Source: Spongiactinospora sp. TRM90649
Lineage (GTDB): Bacteria; Actinomycetota; Actinomycetes; Streptosporangiales; Streptosporangiaceae
DNA length: 64,000 bases
Direction of reading: 5' to 3'
NCBI RefSeq assembly: GCF_029382225.1
Contig: NZ_JARLTC010000032.1
Coordinates: 1 to 64,000 of the forward strand
Shown: positions 44,963 to 53,737 of the stretch, one piece after another
How positions within the stretch are numbered: position 1 is the first letter of the stretch
Layout of the letters: each line of letters begins with the position of its first letter
Notes under the pieces: model-generated
What the model was told of the DNA's origin: nothing
The model's input: only the letters and a program-made list of their open reading frames with translations
The model's database searches: none
Translations under genes and position numbers: made by a program

Positions 44963-44985
44963 ACCTGCTGACCACCACCTCCGCC

Positions 44986-45309
44986 GTGGGGGTGACCCTC
45001 CTCGCCGCGCTGGCGGCCGAGGCGGTCGGGCTGCGGTTTCTGCTGTTCGGCCCGTTCGCGCTGGTGGCCTTAGAGGTGGCCGTGCACGAGGTGTGGTGGC
45101 GGCGCTGGTGGGGCGCGGCGCCCGGGGCGCTCGCCGGGCTGCTGATCTACTTCGAGGGACGGCTGATGCTGGCCGAGGTCCTGCCCGCCGAATGGGCCGG
45201 TCACATCGCCTACGTCACGGCTTGGGCGGTGTTCGCCGCCGTGTTCGCGCTGGCCTCCCGCTGGCCGCGCACCGCGTTCCCTGTCCGCCTAGCGGGGGTT
45301 ATGTGTGCT
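44986..45309 (+). pseudogene. Membrane-protein fragment with no proper end
   Basis: From GTG 44986 the frame encodes about four hydrophobic segments (VTLLAALAAEAVGLRFLLF..., GALAGLLIYFEG, IAYVTAWAVFAAVFALASR). It then reads on through FPVRLAGVMCAWWGNS into the DUF5996 gene out of frame until 45840. A one-base shift would reach the TAG at 45321. No ribosome site is clear. It is probably a decayed or frameshifted gene; the family was not recognised. Confidence 0.4.
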
Positions 45310-45341
45310 TGGTGGGGGAATAGCGGTCCTGGGGGTGCGCT

Positions 45342-46262
45342 ATGGGGGAGTGGCCGAGCCTGCGGGTGGACGAATGGGCTCCGACCCGCGAGACGCTGCA
45401 CATGTGGGCACAGATCATCGGCAAGGTGCGCCTGGCGCAGGCGCCCATGGTCAACCACTGGTGGCAGGTGCCGTTGTACGTCAGCGCCCGGGGGCTCACC
45501 ACGTCGGCGATCCCCTACGGCGACCGCGTCTTCGACATCGAGTTCGACTTCAACGACCACGTGCTGCGGATCCGGTCGGGCGACGGCCGCACGGGTGAGA
45601 TCCCGCTCGCGCCCACCCCGGTCGCGGAGTTCTACGACCAGGTCATGCGGATGCTCGCCGAGCTCGGCCTGGAGGTGCACATCCTGCCCAGGCCGAACGA
45701 GGTCGAGCCCGCCATCCCGTTCGCCGAGGACTACCAGCACCGCTCTTATGTGCCCGACCAGGCCCACCGCTTCTGGCTCCAGCTCGTGCAGGCGCACCGG
45801 GTGCTCAGCCGGTTCCGCTCGTACTTCATCGGCAAGGTGAGCCCGGTCCACCTGTTCTGGGGCGCGATGGACCTCGCCTGCACGCGGTTCTCCGGGCGCA
45901 CCGCGCCCAGGCACCCGGGCGGGGCCCCCAACGTCGGCGACTGGGTGATGGTCGAGGGCTACTCCCACGAGCTGAGCAGTTGCGGCTTCTTCCCGGGCGG
46001 CGGCGAGGAGGGCGCGTTCTACTCCTACGCCTATCCCGAGCCGGAGGGCTACGCCGACTTCCGGGTGCGGCCCAAGGAGGCCTACTACAGCACCGACCTG
46101 GGTGAGTTCCTGCTGCCCTATGAGGTCGCCCGCGCGTCCGACGACCCCGACCAGACCGTGCTCGACTTCCTCCAGGACACCTACGCGGCCGCGGCCGACC
46201 TGGCCGACTGGGACCGCGCGACCCTGGAGGACGATCCGGCCCGCCGTGCCGCGCCACACTGA
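45342..46262 (+). CDS. DUF5996 family protein
   Basis: This 306-residue protein of unknown function has WAQIIGKVRLAQAPMVNHWWQVPLYV, SYFIGKVSPVHLFWGAMDLACTRFSGR and EGYSHELSSCGFFPGG, the conserved blocks I associate with DUF5996. It has no signal peptide or membrane segment. The gene starts just after the membrane-protein fragment and is followed 48 bases later by a VOC protein gene on the same strand. Confidence 0.88.
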   Translation: MGEWPSLRVDEWAPTRETLHMWAQIIGKVRLAQAPMVNHWWQVPLYVSARGLTTSAIPYGDRVFDIEFDFNDHVLRIRSGDGRTGEIPLAPTPVAEFYDQVMRMLAELGLEVHILPRPNEVEPAIPFAEDYQHRSYVPDQAHRFWLQLVQAHRVLSRFRSYFIGKVSPVHLFWGAMDLACTRFSGRTAPRHPGGAPNVGDWVMVEGYSHELSSCGFFPGGGEEGAFYSYAYPEPEGYADFRVRPKEAYYSTDLGEFLLPYEVARASDDPDQTVLDFLQDTYAAAADLADWDRATLEDDPARRAAPH

Positions 46263-46310
46263 GAGGACGCGGAGCCGCCCGCGAGGGGCGGCGGAAAAGG
46301 AGAACAGATC

Positions 46311-46682
46311 TTGTTCGGCAACACCAGGGCGTTCAGCGGTTTCGCCGTCGATGACATCGCCAAGGCCAAGGGCTTCTACGCCGGCACGCTCGGACTCGAC
46401 GTGACCGAGGAGCACGGCCTGCTGCGCCTGCGGCTGGGCTCGGGGGCCGAGGTGCTCGTCTACCCCAAGCCGGACCACACTCCCGCGACGTTCACCGTCC
46501 TCAACTTCCCGGTCGACGACATCGACACCGCGGTGGACGAGCTGACCGGCCGCGGCGTCACCATGCTGCGCTATCCGGGGTTCGAGCAGGACGAGCGTGG
46601 CGTGATGCGGGCCGGAGGGCCGTACATCGCCTGGTTCACCGACCCGGCGGGCAACGTGCTGTCGGTGCTGCAGGACCGCTGA
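46311..46682 (+). CDS. VOC (glyoxalase/bleomycin-resistance fold) protein
   Basis: This 123-residue protein has two beta-alpha-beta-beta-beta units: AFSGFAVDDIAKAKGFYAGTLGLDV and TVLNFPVDDIDTAVDELTGRGV, ending WFTDPAGNVLSVLQ. The start is TTG 46311, supported by AAGGAG eight bases upstream; no ATG fits. A 7-base GCCGCCC/GGGCGGC hairpin at 46274-46292 lies just before the ribosome site. The substrate is unknown. Confidence 0.88.
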   Translation: MFGNTRAFSGFAVDDIAKAKGFYAGTLGLDVTEEHGLLRLRLGSGAEVLVYPKPDHTPATFTVLNFPVDDIDTAVDELTGRGVTMLRYPGFEQDERGVMRAGGPYIAWFTDPAGNVLSVLQDR

Positions 46683-46685
46683 GGC

Positions 46686-47384
46686 TCAGCGCTCGCGGGC
46701 CCGCTCGACGATGGACGCCAGGCGGGGCCGGTGCGCGCCCGGCCAGTAGGCCCGGCCGCACGACCGGCAGCGGGCGAAGGAGTCCTGGGTGCGCCTGGTC
46801 CCCGGCTCCAGCAGGTGTTCTACCACCTGTTTGGCGACCGGGACCAGCGTGCCGTTGCACGCCGTGCAGCGGGTCCACGGCGCGGTCTCCGGGGCGAACC
46901 GGTCGAGCACGTCGGCGAGCTGGTCGTCGGGACGGTGGCCGCGCACGTAGGCCCCGGCCCACAGCCTCCTGCGGCGCAGCAGGCCGCGGTCGCGGGTCAG
47001 CAGGATCCGGTGCCCGGCGTTGGCCTCCTCCACCAGCTCCTCGTCGTCGCGGTCGTTGTGGTAGACGGTGTCCACGCCTAGCACCCGCAGCCGCCTGGCG
47101 AGCGTGCCGAGGTGGACGTCCAGCAGGAACCCGGCCGCCTCCACCCGCTGCGGCCGGTCCACCGGCCCGACCTCGACGTTCTCCGGACCGGACGGCCGGT
47201 ACGACGGCGGCTCGGCCCGTCCGTCCACGAGCAGCGTGCCGATCTCGGTCAGCGGCACCCCGGCGGACTCCACCAGATGCCCGAGTGTGGAGGTGCCGTC
47301 GGCGCGCACGGTGACCTCGCCCGCACGCCGTACGCGGGCGGCGAGGAACAGTCGTAGCTCTTCGGAGAAGCGCAACATGACCAC
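46686..47384 (-). CDS. Mut7-C RNase domain protein with N-terminal ubiquitin-like domain
   Basis: This is a 232-residue protein. Residues 1-80 are a beta-grasp domain (Mut7-C ubiquitin type). Residues 85-230 are the Mut7-C PIN-like RNase: FLLDVHLGTLARRLRVLGVDTVY, ILLTRDRGLLRRR, and a zinc ribbon CTAC and CRSC at about residues 172 and 208. The family is widespread in actinobacteria and predicted to act on RNA. It is three bases from the convergent VOC gene. Confidence 0.92.
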   Translation of the reverse strand: MVMLRFSEELRLFLAARVRRAGEVTVRADGTSTLGHLVESAGVPLTEIGTLLVDGRAEPPSYRPSGPENVEVGPVDRPQRVEAAGFLLDVHLGTLARRLRVLGVDTVYHNDRDDEELVEEANAGHRILLTRDRGLLRRRRLWAGAYVRGHRPDDQLADVLDRFAPETAPWTRCTACNGTLVPVAKQVVEHLLEPGTRRTQDSFARCRSCGRAYWPGAHRPRLASIVERARER

Positions 47385-47564
47385 CTCCCCACTATGACCC
47401 TTTCCTCCGTCAGGTGCGGGCGGCGGCCCTCACGCGGGCACCTTACCTGGCCGCCCTCGCGCGGACCACGGCCGACGACATCGACTACGCCGGGATCGTG
47501 CTCTTCGGCCCGCGCGGCCCGGTGACCAGGCTGACCAAGCGGTTCGCGCTGATGGCCGGACCGC

Positions 47565-48980
47565 TCACTCCGCGCAGGCGCGGCGCAGCCGCCGCAGCCC
47601 TTCCGGGATCCGTTCCGTGGGGATCGCGCCATAGCCGAGCACGAGGCCCTGCGGGGTGCGTCCGTCCGCGGCGTAGCCCGCGAGCGCCTCGGTGTGGACG
47701 TCGAGTTCGCGGGCCCTGGCGCGGACCCGCTCGACCGGCAGGTCCGGGGCCGCCAGGGCGCACACGTGCAGGCCCGCCGCCGAGGGCACGAGGGTCAGCC
47801 GGTCGCCGAAGTCGGCGCGCAGGGCCGAGGTGATCAGCTCGTGCCTGGCCGCGTAGACGCGGGTCGCCCGCCGGACGTGCCGGGGCAGCTCGCCGTCGTC
47901 GATGAAGCGGGCGAGCGCGCCTTCGGCGGTGGGGTCGCCGTGCCGTCCGGACAGCAGCCGGGCCATCAGCAGCGGCCCGCGCAGCGAGCCGGGCGCGACC
48001 AGGAAGCCCAGGCGCAGCATGGGCAGCAGAGTCTTGGAGAAGGTGCCGACGTAGATCACCCGCCCGGCCCGGTCGAGGCTCTGCATCGGCTCCAGCGGAC
48101 GCTCCGAGTAGCGGAACTCGCTGTCGTAGTCGTCCTCGACGATCACCGCGTCGTGCCGGTCGGCCCAGTCGAGCAGCGCCGTCCTGCGGGCGAGGGACAT
48201 CGGCGTGCCCAGCGGGAACTGGTGCGACGGCGTGACGTAGACGACCCGGGCCGCCGGCGGCAGCGCGGCGACGTCGAGCCCCTCGGCGTCCACGGGGACG
48301 GCGGCGACCCGCGCCCCGTTGCCGGCGAACACCAGCCGCGCGGGCGGGTAGCCGGGGTCCTCGACCGCCACCAGGTCGCCGGGCTCGATCAGCACCCGGG
48401 CGACCAGGTCGAGCGCCTGCTGCGCCCCCTGGGTGACGAGCACGTCGTCGGCGCGGGCGCGGACGGACCTGGACACCCCTGCGTAGCGGGCGATGGCCGC
48501 ACGCAGCCCGGGGTGCCCGGCGGGTTCGAGGTAACGGGTGCCGGAGACCGCCGAGGAGCGCAGTTCGCCCGAGATCAGGCGCCGCCAGGCGGCCAGCGGG
48601 AACAGCCCGCCGTCGGGTACGCCCACCCCGAAGTCGTAGGCGGCGGGCGGCCCGGGGTGCGCGGGCGGCGTGAACGAGTCCCATCCGGGGCGGGCGCGCA
48701 CCGCACCCCGGCGCGGCGCGGACGGCGGCGCGCTCGTCACCGGCCGGTCGCCCACATACGTGCCCGAACCGACGCGCGCCACCAGGACGCCCTCCGCCAC
48801 CAGCCGCTCGTAGGCGACCGACACCGTGTTGCGCGAGACGCCGAGCCGCCCGGCCAGCTCCCTGGTGGGCGGCAGGCGCTCACCAGGACGCAGCCGTCCG
48901 TCCAGGACGGCGTCGAGCACCTGCCGGTAGATGCGTGCCGCCCGGTCGCCGGGCCCGGCCAGGTTGATGTGGAGGTCCAC
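47565..48980 (-). CDS. MocR/PdxR-family regulator (GntR HTH + aminotransferase fold)
   Basis: This is a 471-residue protein. Its N-terminal GntR winged helix reads ARIYRQVLDAVLDGRLRPGERLPPTRELAGRLGVSRNTVSVAYERL. The C-terminal class I aminotransferase-like domain has EDDYDSEFRYS and the PLP lysine region GTFSKTLLPMLRLGFL. GTG 48980 is chosen because GGGAGG lies five bases upstream; the longer frame to 49145 runs through the operator region. It is divergent from an MFS transporter gene with a perfect inverted repeat between, so it probably controls that transporter. Confidence 0.93.
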   Translation of the reverse strand: MDLHINLAGPGDRAARIYRQVLDAVLDGRLRPGERLPPTRELAGRLGVSRNTVSVAYERLVAEGVLVARVGSGTYVGDRPVTSAPPSAPRRGAVRARPGWDSFTPPAHPGPPAAYDFGVGVPDGGLFPLAAWRRLISGELRSSAVSGTRYLEPAGHPGLRAAIARYAGVSRSVRARADDVLVTQGAQQALDLVARVLIEPGDLVAVEDPGYPPARLVFAGNGARVAAVPVDAEGLDVAALPPAARVVYVTPSHQFPLGTPMSLARRTALLDWADRHDAVIVEDDYDSEFRYSERPLEPMQSLDRAGRVIYVGTFSKTLLPMLRLGFLVAPGSLRGPLLMARLLSGRHGDPTAEGALARFIDDGELPRHVRRATRVYAARHELITSALRADFGDRLTLVPSAAGLHVCALAAPDLPVERVRARARELDVHTEALAGYAADGRTPQGLVLGYGAIPTERIPEGLRRLRRACAE

Positions 48981-49015
48981 CGTCACCTCCCATTGGCCCA
49001 ATCGGTTTCCCCAAT

Positions 49016-49037
49016 ATTGGCACTTCTGTGTGCCAAT
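49016..49037. promoter_or_regulatory. Probable MocR operator
   Basis: ATTGGCAC, six bases, then GTGCCAAT form a perfect inverted repeat. CCAAT/ATTGG half-sites recur around it: ATTGGCCCAAT at 48992, CCAATATTGG at 49011, CCAATTGG at 49033. The cluster fills the 103-base gap between the regulator and MFS genes. Confidence 0.7.
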
Positions 49038-49083
49038 TGGTGGGTCTTCAATGGTATTTAGCCATTCACGAGGAGTCGTCCAA

Positions 49084-50337
49084 GTGATCCGAATCCTGCC
49101 CGAGCCCGGCCCGCCGCGCGTGCTGGCCGTGGCCCAGTTCGTCAACTCGCTCGGCGACGGTGCGTTCTACGCCTGCTCGGCGCTGTTCTTCACGCGCATC
49201 GTCGGCCTGCCGCCCGCCCAGGTGGGGCTGGCCCTGACCGTGGGCTGGGCGACCGGCATGGCCGCCGGGGTGCCGCTCGGGCACCTGGCCGACCGCTGGG
49301 GGCCGCGCCGCACATCGGTGGTGCTGGCCCTGGCCACGGCGGCGATGATCGCGACCTTCCTGGTGATCAGATCGTTCCCGGTCTTCGTGGTCGCGATCTG
49401 CGGCTACGCGTGCTGCCAGGCGGGTCTCACCTCGGCCCGGCAGGCGCTGCTCGCCGCCCTGGTGGCGGCGGGCGAGCGCACCCGGGTGCGGGCACGCCTG
49501 CAGGCCACGCTCAACGCGGGACTCGCGCTGGGGGCCGGCCTCGGCGGGCTGGCCCTGGCCGCCGACACCCCGGCGGCCTACCTCACGGTCTTCGCGGTGG
49601 ACGCGACCGGGTTCCTGGCCGCCGCGCTGGTGCTGAGCCGTCTGCCGGAGCCCGCGCCCGGCCCGCCCGCGCCTCCAGGGGAGCCCCGGCTGGCCGTGCT
49701 GCGCGACCGGCCGTACGCGCTGTTGACGATCATCAATGCGATCATGTACCTGAACATGCCGCTGCTGAGCCTCGGCCTGCCGCTGTGGATCGTCCAGCGC
49801 ACCGACGCGCCCGCCGCCACCGCCGCCGCGCTGCTGGTGGTCAACATGATCGCGGTGGTGCTCTTCCAGGTACGCGTGGCCCGCCGCGTGACAGGGCCGC
49901 ACATCGCCGCGGTGGTGACGCGCCGCGCGGGGCTCGTGATGTTCGCCGCCTGCGCGGTCTACGCACTGTCCGGGTTCTCCCTCGGCCTCCCGCTCACTCT
50001 CGCGGTGCTGATCGTGGCCGCGCTGATCCAGGTGTTCGGCGAGATGATGCAGGGCGCGGGCGGGTGGGAGCTGAGCTTCGCGCTCGCCCCCGAGGGCAGG
50101 CACGGGCAGTACCAGGGCTTCTACGGCATGGCCCCGCAGCTCGCCAGGACGCTCGGGCCGCTGCTGATGACCACGCTGCTGCTCGGCTGGGGCACCCCCG
50201 GCTGGCTCGCGCTGGGCGGCCTGTTCGCGACGGCCGGGCTGGCCGTCATCCCGGTGATCCGTTACGCCGAGCGGCGGGCTCAGGCCAGCGCCAGCTTGAA
50301 GCCCTCGTGCGTGGCGGCGAAGCCCATCCGCGTGTAG
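49084..50337 (+). CDS. MFS transporter
   Basis: This 417-residue protein has about 12 membrane spans. It has a loop 2-3 motif HLADRWGPRRTS (the GxLaDrxGrkr motif of drug-proton antiporters) and a central hydrophilic break (PEPAPGPPAPPGEPR). GTG 49084 has AGGAG eight bases upstream. Divergent from the MocR gene, it probably exports or imports that regulator's ligand. Its last 58 bases overlap the convergent GNAT gene, so the final residues (ASLKPSCVAAKPIRV) may have been added by loss of an earlier stop. Confidence 0.9.
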   Translation: MIRILPEPGPPRVLAVAQFVNSLGDGAFYACSALFFTRIVGLPPAQVGLALTVGWATGMAAGVPLGHLADRWGPRRTSVVLALATAAMIATFLVIRSFPVFVVAICGYACCQAGLTSARQALLAALVAAGERTRVRARLQATLNAGLALGAGLGGLALAADTPAAYLTVFAVDATGFLAAALVLSRLPEPAPGPPAPPGEPRLAVLRDRPYALLTIINAIMYLNMPLLSLGLPLWIVQRTDAPAATAAALLVVNMIAVVLFQVRVARRVTGPHIAAVVTRRAGLVMFAACAVYALSGFSLGLPLTLAVLIVAALIQVFGEMMQGAGGWELSFALAPEGRHGQYQGFYGMAPQLARTLGPLLMTTLLLGWGTPGWLALGGLFATAGLAVIPVIRYAERRAQASASLKPSCVAAKPIRV

Positions 50338-50777
50338 AAGCGGTGCGCGTCGTCCCGCTGCCGGTCGCTGGTGAGCTGTACCAGGGCGCACCCCCGGCGG
50401 CGGGCCTCGTCGATCGCCCACGAGATCATCGCGCCGCCGTGCCCGCCGCCGCGGTGGTCCTCGTGCACCCGGACGGCCTCGATCTGGGCGCGCAGCGCGC
50501 CCCGCCGGGCCAGGCCGGGCAGGAACGTGAGCTGCATGGTCCCGGCGACCTGCCCGCCCGGTCCCTCCACCACGGCCAGCAGGTGCGCCGGGTCGGCGTC
50601 GATCGCCTGGAACGCCCGTTCGTAGGGGGCGAGGTCGCCGCCGTCGCGGGTCGCGCCGAGCTGGTCGGCGGCCAGCAGCGCGACGATCGGCTCCACGTCG
50701 CCGGGGACGGCCCGGCGGAGCACATACGATCTTTCGCCTATCGTGAGATTCGCCAGAGTTCGCACGGTGATCAGCAT
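50280..50777 (-). CDS. GNAT-family N-acetyltransferase
   Basis: This 165-residue protein has acetyl-CoA-binding motif A VRVHEDHRGGGHGGAMI and the final strand HRFYTRMGFAATHEGFKL. The ATG at 50777 begins MLITVRTLANLTIGERSYVLRRA; a GTG four codons on is possible. The 3' end overlaps the MFS gene. The substrate is unknown. Confidence 0.9.
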   Translation of the reverse strand: MLITVRTLANLTIGERSYVLRRAVPGDVEPIVALLAADQLGATRDGGDLAPYERAFQAIDADPAHLLAVVEGPGGQVAGTMQLTFLPGLARRGALRAQIEAVRVHEDHRGGGHGGAMISWAIDEARRRGCALVQLTSDRQRDDAHRFYTRMGFAATHEGFKLALA

Positions 50778-50801
50778 GTCATGACGGGAGGGACGCACCT
50801 C

Positions 50802-51048
50802 GTGGCGGTCACGCTCGTCTACGAGACCCATTCGATCACGACGGACAACGAGGCGGGCATCGCCACCGGATGGCTGCCCGGCGAACTCTCCCCGCTGGGC
50901 CGCTCTCTCGCCGCCGAGCTGGGCGAACGGCGGCGCGGTGGCGGGATCGACGTGGTGTACACCTCGGACCTGCGGCGCGCCGTACAGACCGCGGAGATCG
51001 CCTTCGCGGGCTCGGCCGTCCGGCTGCGGCAGGACGCCCGGGGGCTGG
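50802..51048 (+). pseudogene. Truncated histidine-phosphatase-like gene
   Basis: GTG 50802 follows GGAGGG and reads MAVTLVYETHSITTDNEAG then SDLRRAVQTAEIAF, the N-terminal third of an actinobacterial phosphoglycerate-mutase-like family with ETHS in place of RHGE. After about residue 80 the similarity stops; the frame continues antisense to the GH15 gene until 51401 with no family features. The 3' two-thirds are missing. Confidence 0.6.
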
Positions 51049-51076
51049 ACCTACACCGTGCCCGTGCCCTTCACGT

Positions 51077-52981
51077 TCACGGCTGCCGGCGGTCGCCCCG
51101 CGCAGGTGTGACCGACGAGACCGCCACCTGCTGCTCGGCCCTGATGATGTGGATGATCGCGTTGATCAGGGCCAGGTGGGTGAACGCCTGCGGGAAGTTG
51201 CCCAGGTGGCGGCCGTTGACCGGGTTGATCTCCTCGGCGTACAGGCCGAGCGGGCTGGCGAACGACAGCAGCTTCTCGCACAGCCGCCGCGCGCGGTCCA
51301 GTTCGCCGATCTCCACCAGGGCCGAGACCAGCCAGAACGAGCAGATCGTGAAGCTGCCCTCCTCGCCGGTCATGCCGTCGTCGGTCTCCTTGGTGATGTA
51401 GCGCAGCACCAGGTCGTCCACGGTCAGATGGTCGGCGATGGCCAGCACCGTGGCCTTCACCCGGGGGTCGTCGGCGGGCAGGAAGCGCACCAGCGGGATC
51501 AGCAGCAGCGAGGCGTCCAGCGCGTCGGTCTCGTAGTGCTGCTTGAAGACGCCCTCGGGGGTGATCCCGTGCGTGCAGACGTCCTCGTGGATCTCGTCGG
51601 CCACCCGCTGCCACTCCTCGGCCAGCTCCGGCTCCTCGCGCAGCCGGGCCAGGCGGGCGCCGCGGTCGAGGGCCACCCAGCACATCACCTTGGAGGAGGT
51701 GAAGTGCTTGGGCTCGCCCCTGACCTCCCAGATGCCCCGGTCGGGCTCGTGCCAGTGCTCGATCGCCGCCGCCACCAGGCGCTTGAGGATCGGCCAGATG
51801 CGGTCGTCCAGGCCGTCGCGCGAGTTGGTGTGGATGTAGAAGGAGTCGAGGATCGCGCCCCACACGTCGTTCTGGCGGTGGTTGTAGGCGCCGTTGCCGA
51901 TCCGGACGGGCCGCGCGCCCTCGTAGCCGTGCAGGTGGTCGAGGGTCTGCTCGTGCAGGTCGCGCTCGCCGTCCACGCCGTACATGATCTGCAGGTCGTG
52001 GTCGCGCTCGGCGACGTCGGCGATGAACCAGAAGAAGTCGTCGGCCTCCCAGTCGAAGCCCAGGGTGTAGAGCCCCCACAGGGCGAACGTGGAGTCGCGG
52101 ATCCAGCTGTAGCGGTAGTCCCAGTTGCGGTGGCCGCCCGGGGTCTCGGGCAGCGAGGTGGTGGCGGCGGCGACCAGCGCCCCGGTCGGGGCGAACGTCA
52201 GCCCCTTCAGGGTGAGCGCGCTGCGCTCCAGGAAGCTGCGCCACGGGTGGTCGGGGAAGTCGCCCCTGGCCAGCCAGTGCTGCCAGTGGTGGGCCGTCCA
52301 GACCAGCCGGTCGTAGGCCTCCTTGAAGGAGTGCGGCGGCTCGTGCTCGGTCCAGGACAGCGCGACGTAGCGGGTCTCGCCCTCCTTGAGCAGGGTGCGG
52401 GCCATCGCCCGGCCCGCCTCGAAGCCAAGGCGCATGTCGGTGGTGAGCTTCAGCTCGACGCCCACGCCGTCGGCCCCGGCGATGCCCTGGTGGTAGCCGC
52501 GATCGGTGTAGTACCAGGTGGCGGGCTTCCTGCCGTAGTCGAAGACTGGCTCGCAGTCCAGCGTGACCTGCACCTCGCCGCTCACGCAGCGCACGGTGCG
52601 CAGCAGCACGTGCTCGGCGTCGTAGTCGGTGGGGGCGCGGCGGTGGGTGTTGGACAGCTCGTCCTCGTGGTGCCAGGGGCCCATCAGCAGCACGTCGCGG
52701 ACGACGATCCACCCATTGGCGGTGCCCCAGCTCGTCTCCAACACCATGGTTCCGGGGATGTACCGGCGGGCGGCGGGCACGGAGATGTCGGCGGGGCCGA
52801 GCCGGAATCCGCCGGCGCCCCGGTCGAGCACCGCCCCGAAGACGCTCGGCGCGTCGAGCCTCGGCAGGCACAGCCACTCGATGTTCCCACTCGGCGCCAC
52901 CAGTGCCGTGACCTCGCAGTCCGACAGGAAACCGTAGTCTCCGATGGGTGGGAACGCCGAAGACCCGCTCAAGCCGTCCAT
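51077..52981 (-). CDS. Glycoside hydrolase family 15 (glucoamylase/trehalase-like)
   Basis: This is a 634-residue protein. It has an N-terminal beta-sandwich with IGDYGFLSDCEVTALVAPSG, then an (alpha/alpha)6 barrel with WDYRYSWIRDS, the general-acid region GIWEVRGEPKHF and GNFPQAFTHLAL near the end. The layout matches actinobacterial GH15 proteins, some of which are trehalases. It has no signal peptide, so it is cytoplasmic. A Crp-like palindrome lies 119 bases upstream of the ATG, consistent with carbon-source control. Confidence 0.93.
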   Translation of the reverse strand: MDGLSGSSAFPPIGDYGFLSDCEVTALVAPSGNIEWLCLPRLDAPSVFGAVLDRGAGGFRLGPADISVPAARRYIPGTMVLETSWGTANGWIVVRDVLLMGPWHHEDELSNTHRRAPTDYDAEHVLLRTVRCVSGEVQVTLDCEPVFDYGRKPATWYYTDRGYHQGIAGADGVGVELKLTTDMRLGFEAGRAMARTLLKEGETRYVALSWTEHEPPHSFKEAYDRLVWTAHHWQHWLARGDFPDHPWRSFLERSALTLKGLTFAPTGALVAAATTSLPETPGGHRNWDYRYSWIRDSTFALWGLYTLGFDWEADDFFWFIADVAERDHDLQIMYGVDGERDLHEQTLDHLHGYEGARPVRIGNGAYNHRQNDVWGAILDSFYIHTNSRDGLDDRIWPILKRLVAAAIEHWHEPDRGIWEVRGEPKHFTSSKVMCWVALDRGARLARLREEPELAEEWQRVADEIHEDVCTHGITPEGVFKQHYETDALDASLLLIPLVRFLPADDPRVKATVLAIADHLTVDDLVLRYITKETDDGMTGEEGSFTICSFWLVSALVEIGELDRARRLCEKLLSFASPLGLYAEEINPVNGRHLGNFPQAFTHLALINAIIHIIRAEQQVAVSSVTPARGDRRQP

Positions 52982-53099
52982 CTTGACAATGCCCCCATCA
53001 CCCTGATGCAGCGGCCCGTGGTGATCCGCCTGATTCGCCTGATTTCATCGTGCCCGAACGTTCATGTCGACCCGAAGCGCGCCCCGTAGCGACCCCAGA

Positions 53100-53115
53100 T
53101 GTGACCACCGTCACA
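53100..53115. promoter_or_regulatory. Crp/GlxR-type binding site
   Basis: TGTGACCACCGTCACA matches the TGTGA-N6-TCACA consensus on both arms. It lies in the 256-base gap between the divergent GH15 and VOC genes. No other clear motif was seen in this gap. Confidence 0.65.
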
Positions 53116-53237
53116 AGAGACGGCGTCCATTCCCCAGAGTAGGACGGATCCCTCGTGTCCGGCTGGTGGGAGAGTTTACGGCCTCTTGGTGATGTCATGA
53201 CGGATGTCGCGTGCCGTGGTGGGTAGGGCCATGCGTC

Positions 53238-53630
53238 ATGAGCGTCGACAGGGTGCTGCCCAACATCGTCACCGATCGGGTCTCCGAGACCCGCGACTTC
53301 TACGTCGACCTGCTGGGATTCACGGTCAACTTCGCCGCCGACTGGTACGTGCAGATCTCCGCGCCCGGCGACGTGCGGCGTGAGATCGGCATATGGCGCC
53401 GTGATCACGAGCTGATCCCGGACGAGGCCGGCGGCCCGCCGGGCGGGGTCATCCTCACCGTCGTCGTGGACGACGTGGACGCCGTCCACGAGCGCGCGGT
53501 CGGCATGGGCGTGCCGGTGCTCGCCCCGCCGCGCGACCTGTTCTACGGCCAGCGGAGCTGCCTGGTACGGGATCCCAACGGCCTGGTCGTGGATGTTTCC
53601 ACGCCTGTCGGGGACGACTTACCAAAGTAG
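53238..53630 (+). CDS. VOC-family protein
   Basis: This 130-residue protein has VLPNIVTDRVSETRDFYVDLLGF and, in the second half, GVILTVVVDDVDAVHERAVGMGV and CLVRDPNGLVVDVS. The start is ATG 53238 (MSVDRVLP), which gives the family N-terminus; a longer frame from 53211 is unlikely. Stand-alone gene; substrate unknown. Confidence 0.88.
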   Translation: MSVDRVLPNIVTDRVSETRDFYVDLLGFTVNFAADWYVQISAPGDVRREIGIWRRDHELIPDEAGGPPGGVILTVVVDDVDAVHERAVGMGVPVLAPPRDLFYGQRSCLVRDPNGLVVDVSTPVGDDLPK

Positions 53631-53725
53631 GAATTGTCTCATTTTAGAGTAATTAAATTCCTTGCCGTGCGGGATCGGACGACGTTCTTGGCCATTGCTG
53701 AATGTTCTTCCGACCCGCCGCGGCA

Positions 53726-53731
53726 TATTAT
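53726..53731 (+). promoter_or_regulatory. -10 element of a leaderless gene
   Basis: TATTAT ends six bases before the GTG at 53738. With no ribosome site present, this fits transcription starting at the GTG itself, as is common in actinobacteria. A -35 is not clear. Confidence 0.5.
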
Positions 53732-53737
53732 CGGCTC

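Noticed and set aside
44733..44978. Minus-strand frame ending in one hydrophobic segment (LLIGLILVVGFLAAFALTVAGA)
   Set aside because: No start codon near the hydrophobic part; the rest is Arg/Gly-rich and overlaps the hemerythrin remnant.
47413..47560. Plus-strand frame with good codon use (TTADDIDYAGIVLFGPRGPVTR)
   Set aside because: Might be a gene remnant, but has no recognisable family, start or stop; it runs into the antisense of the MocR gene.
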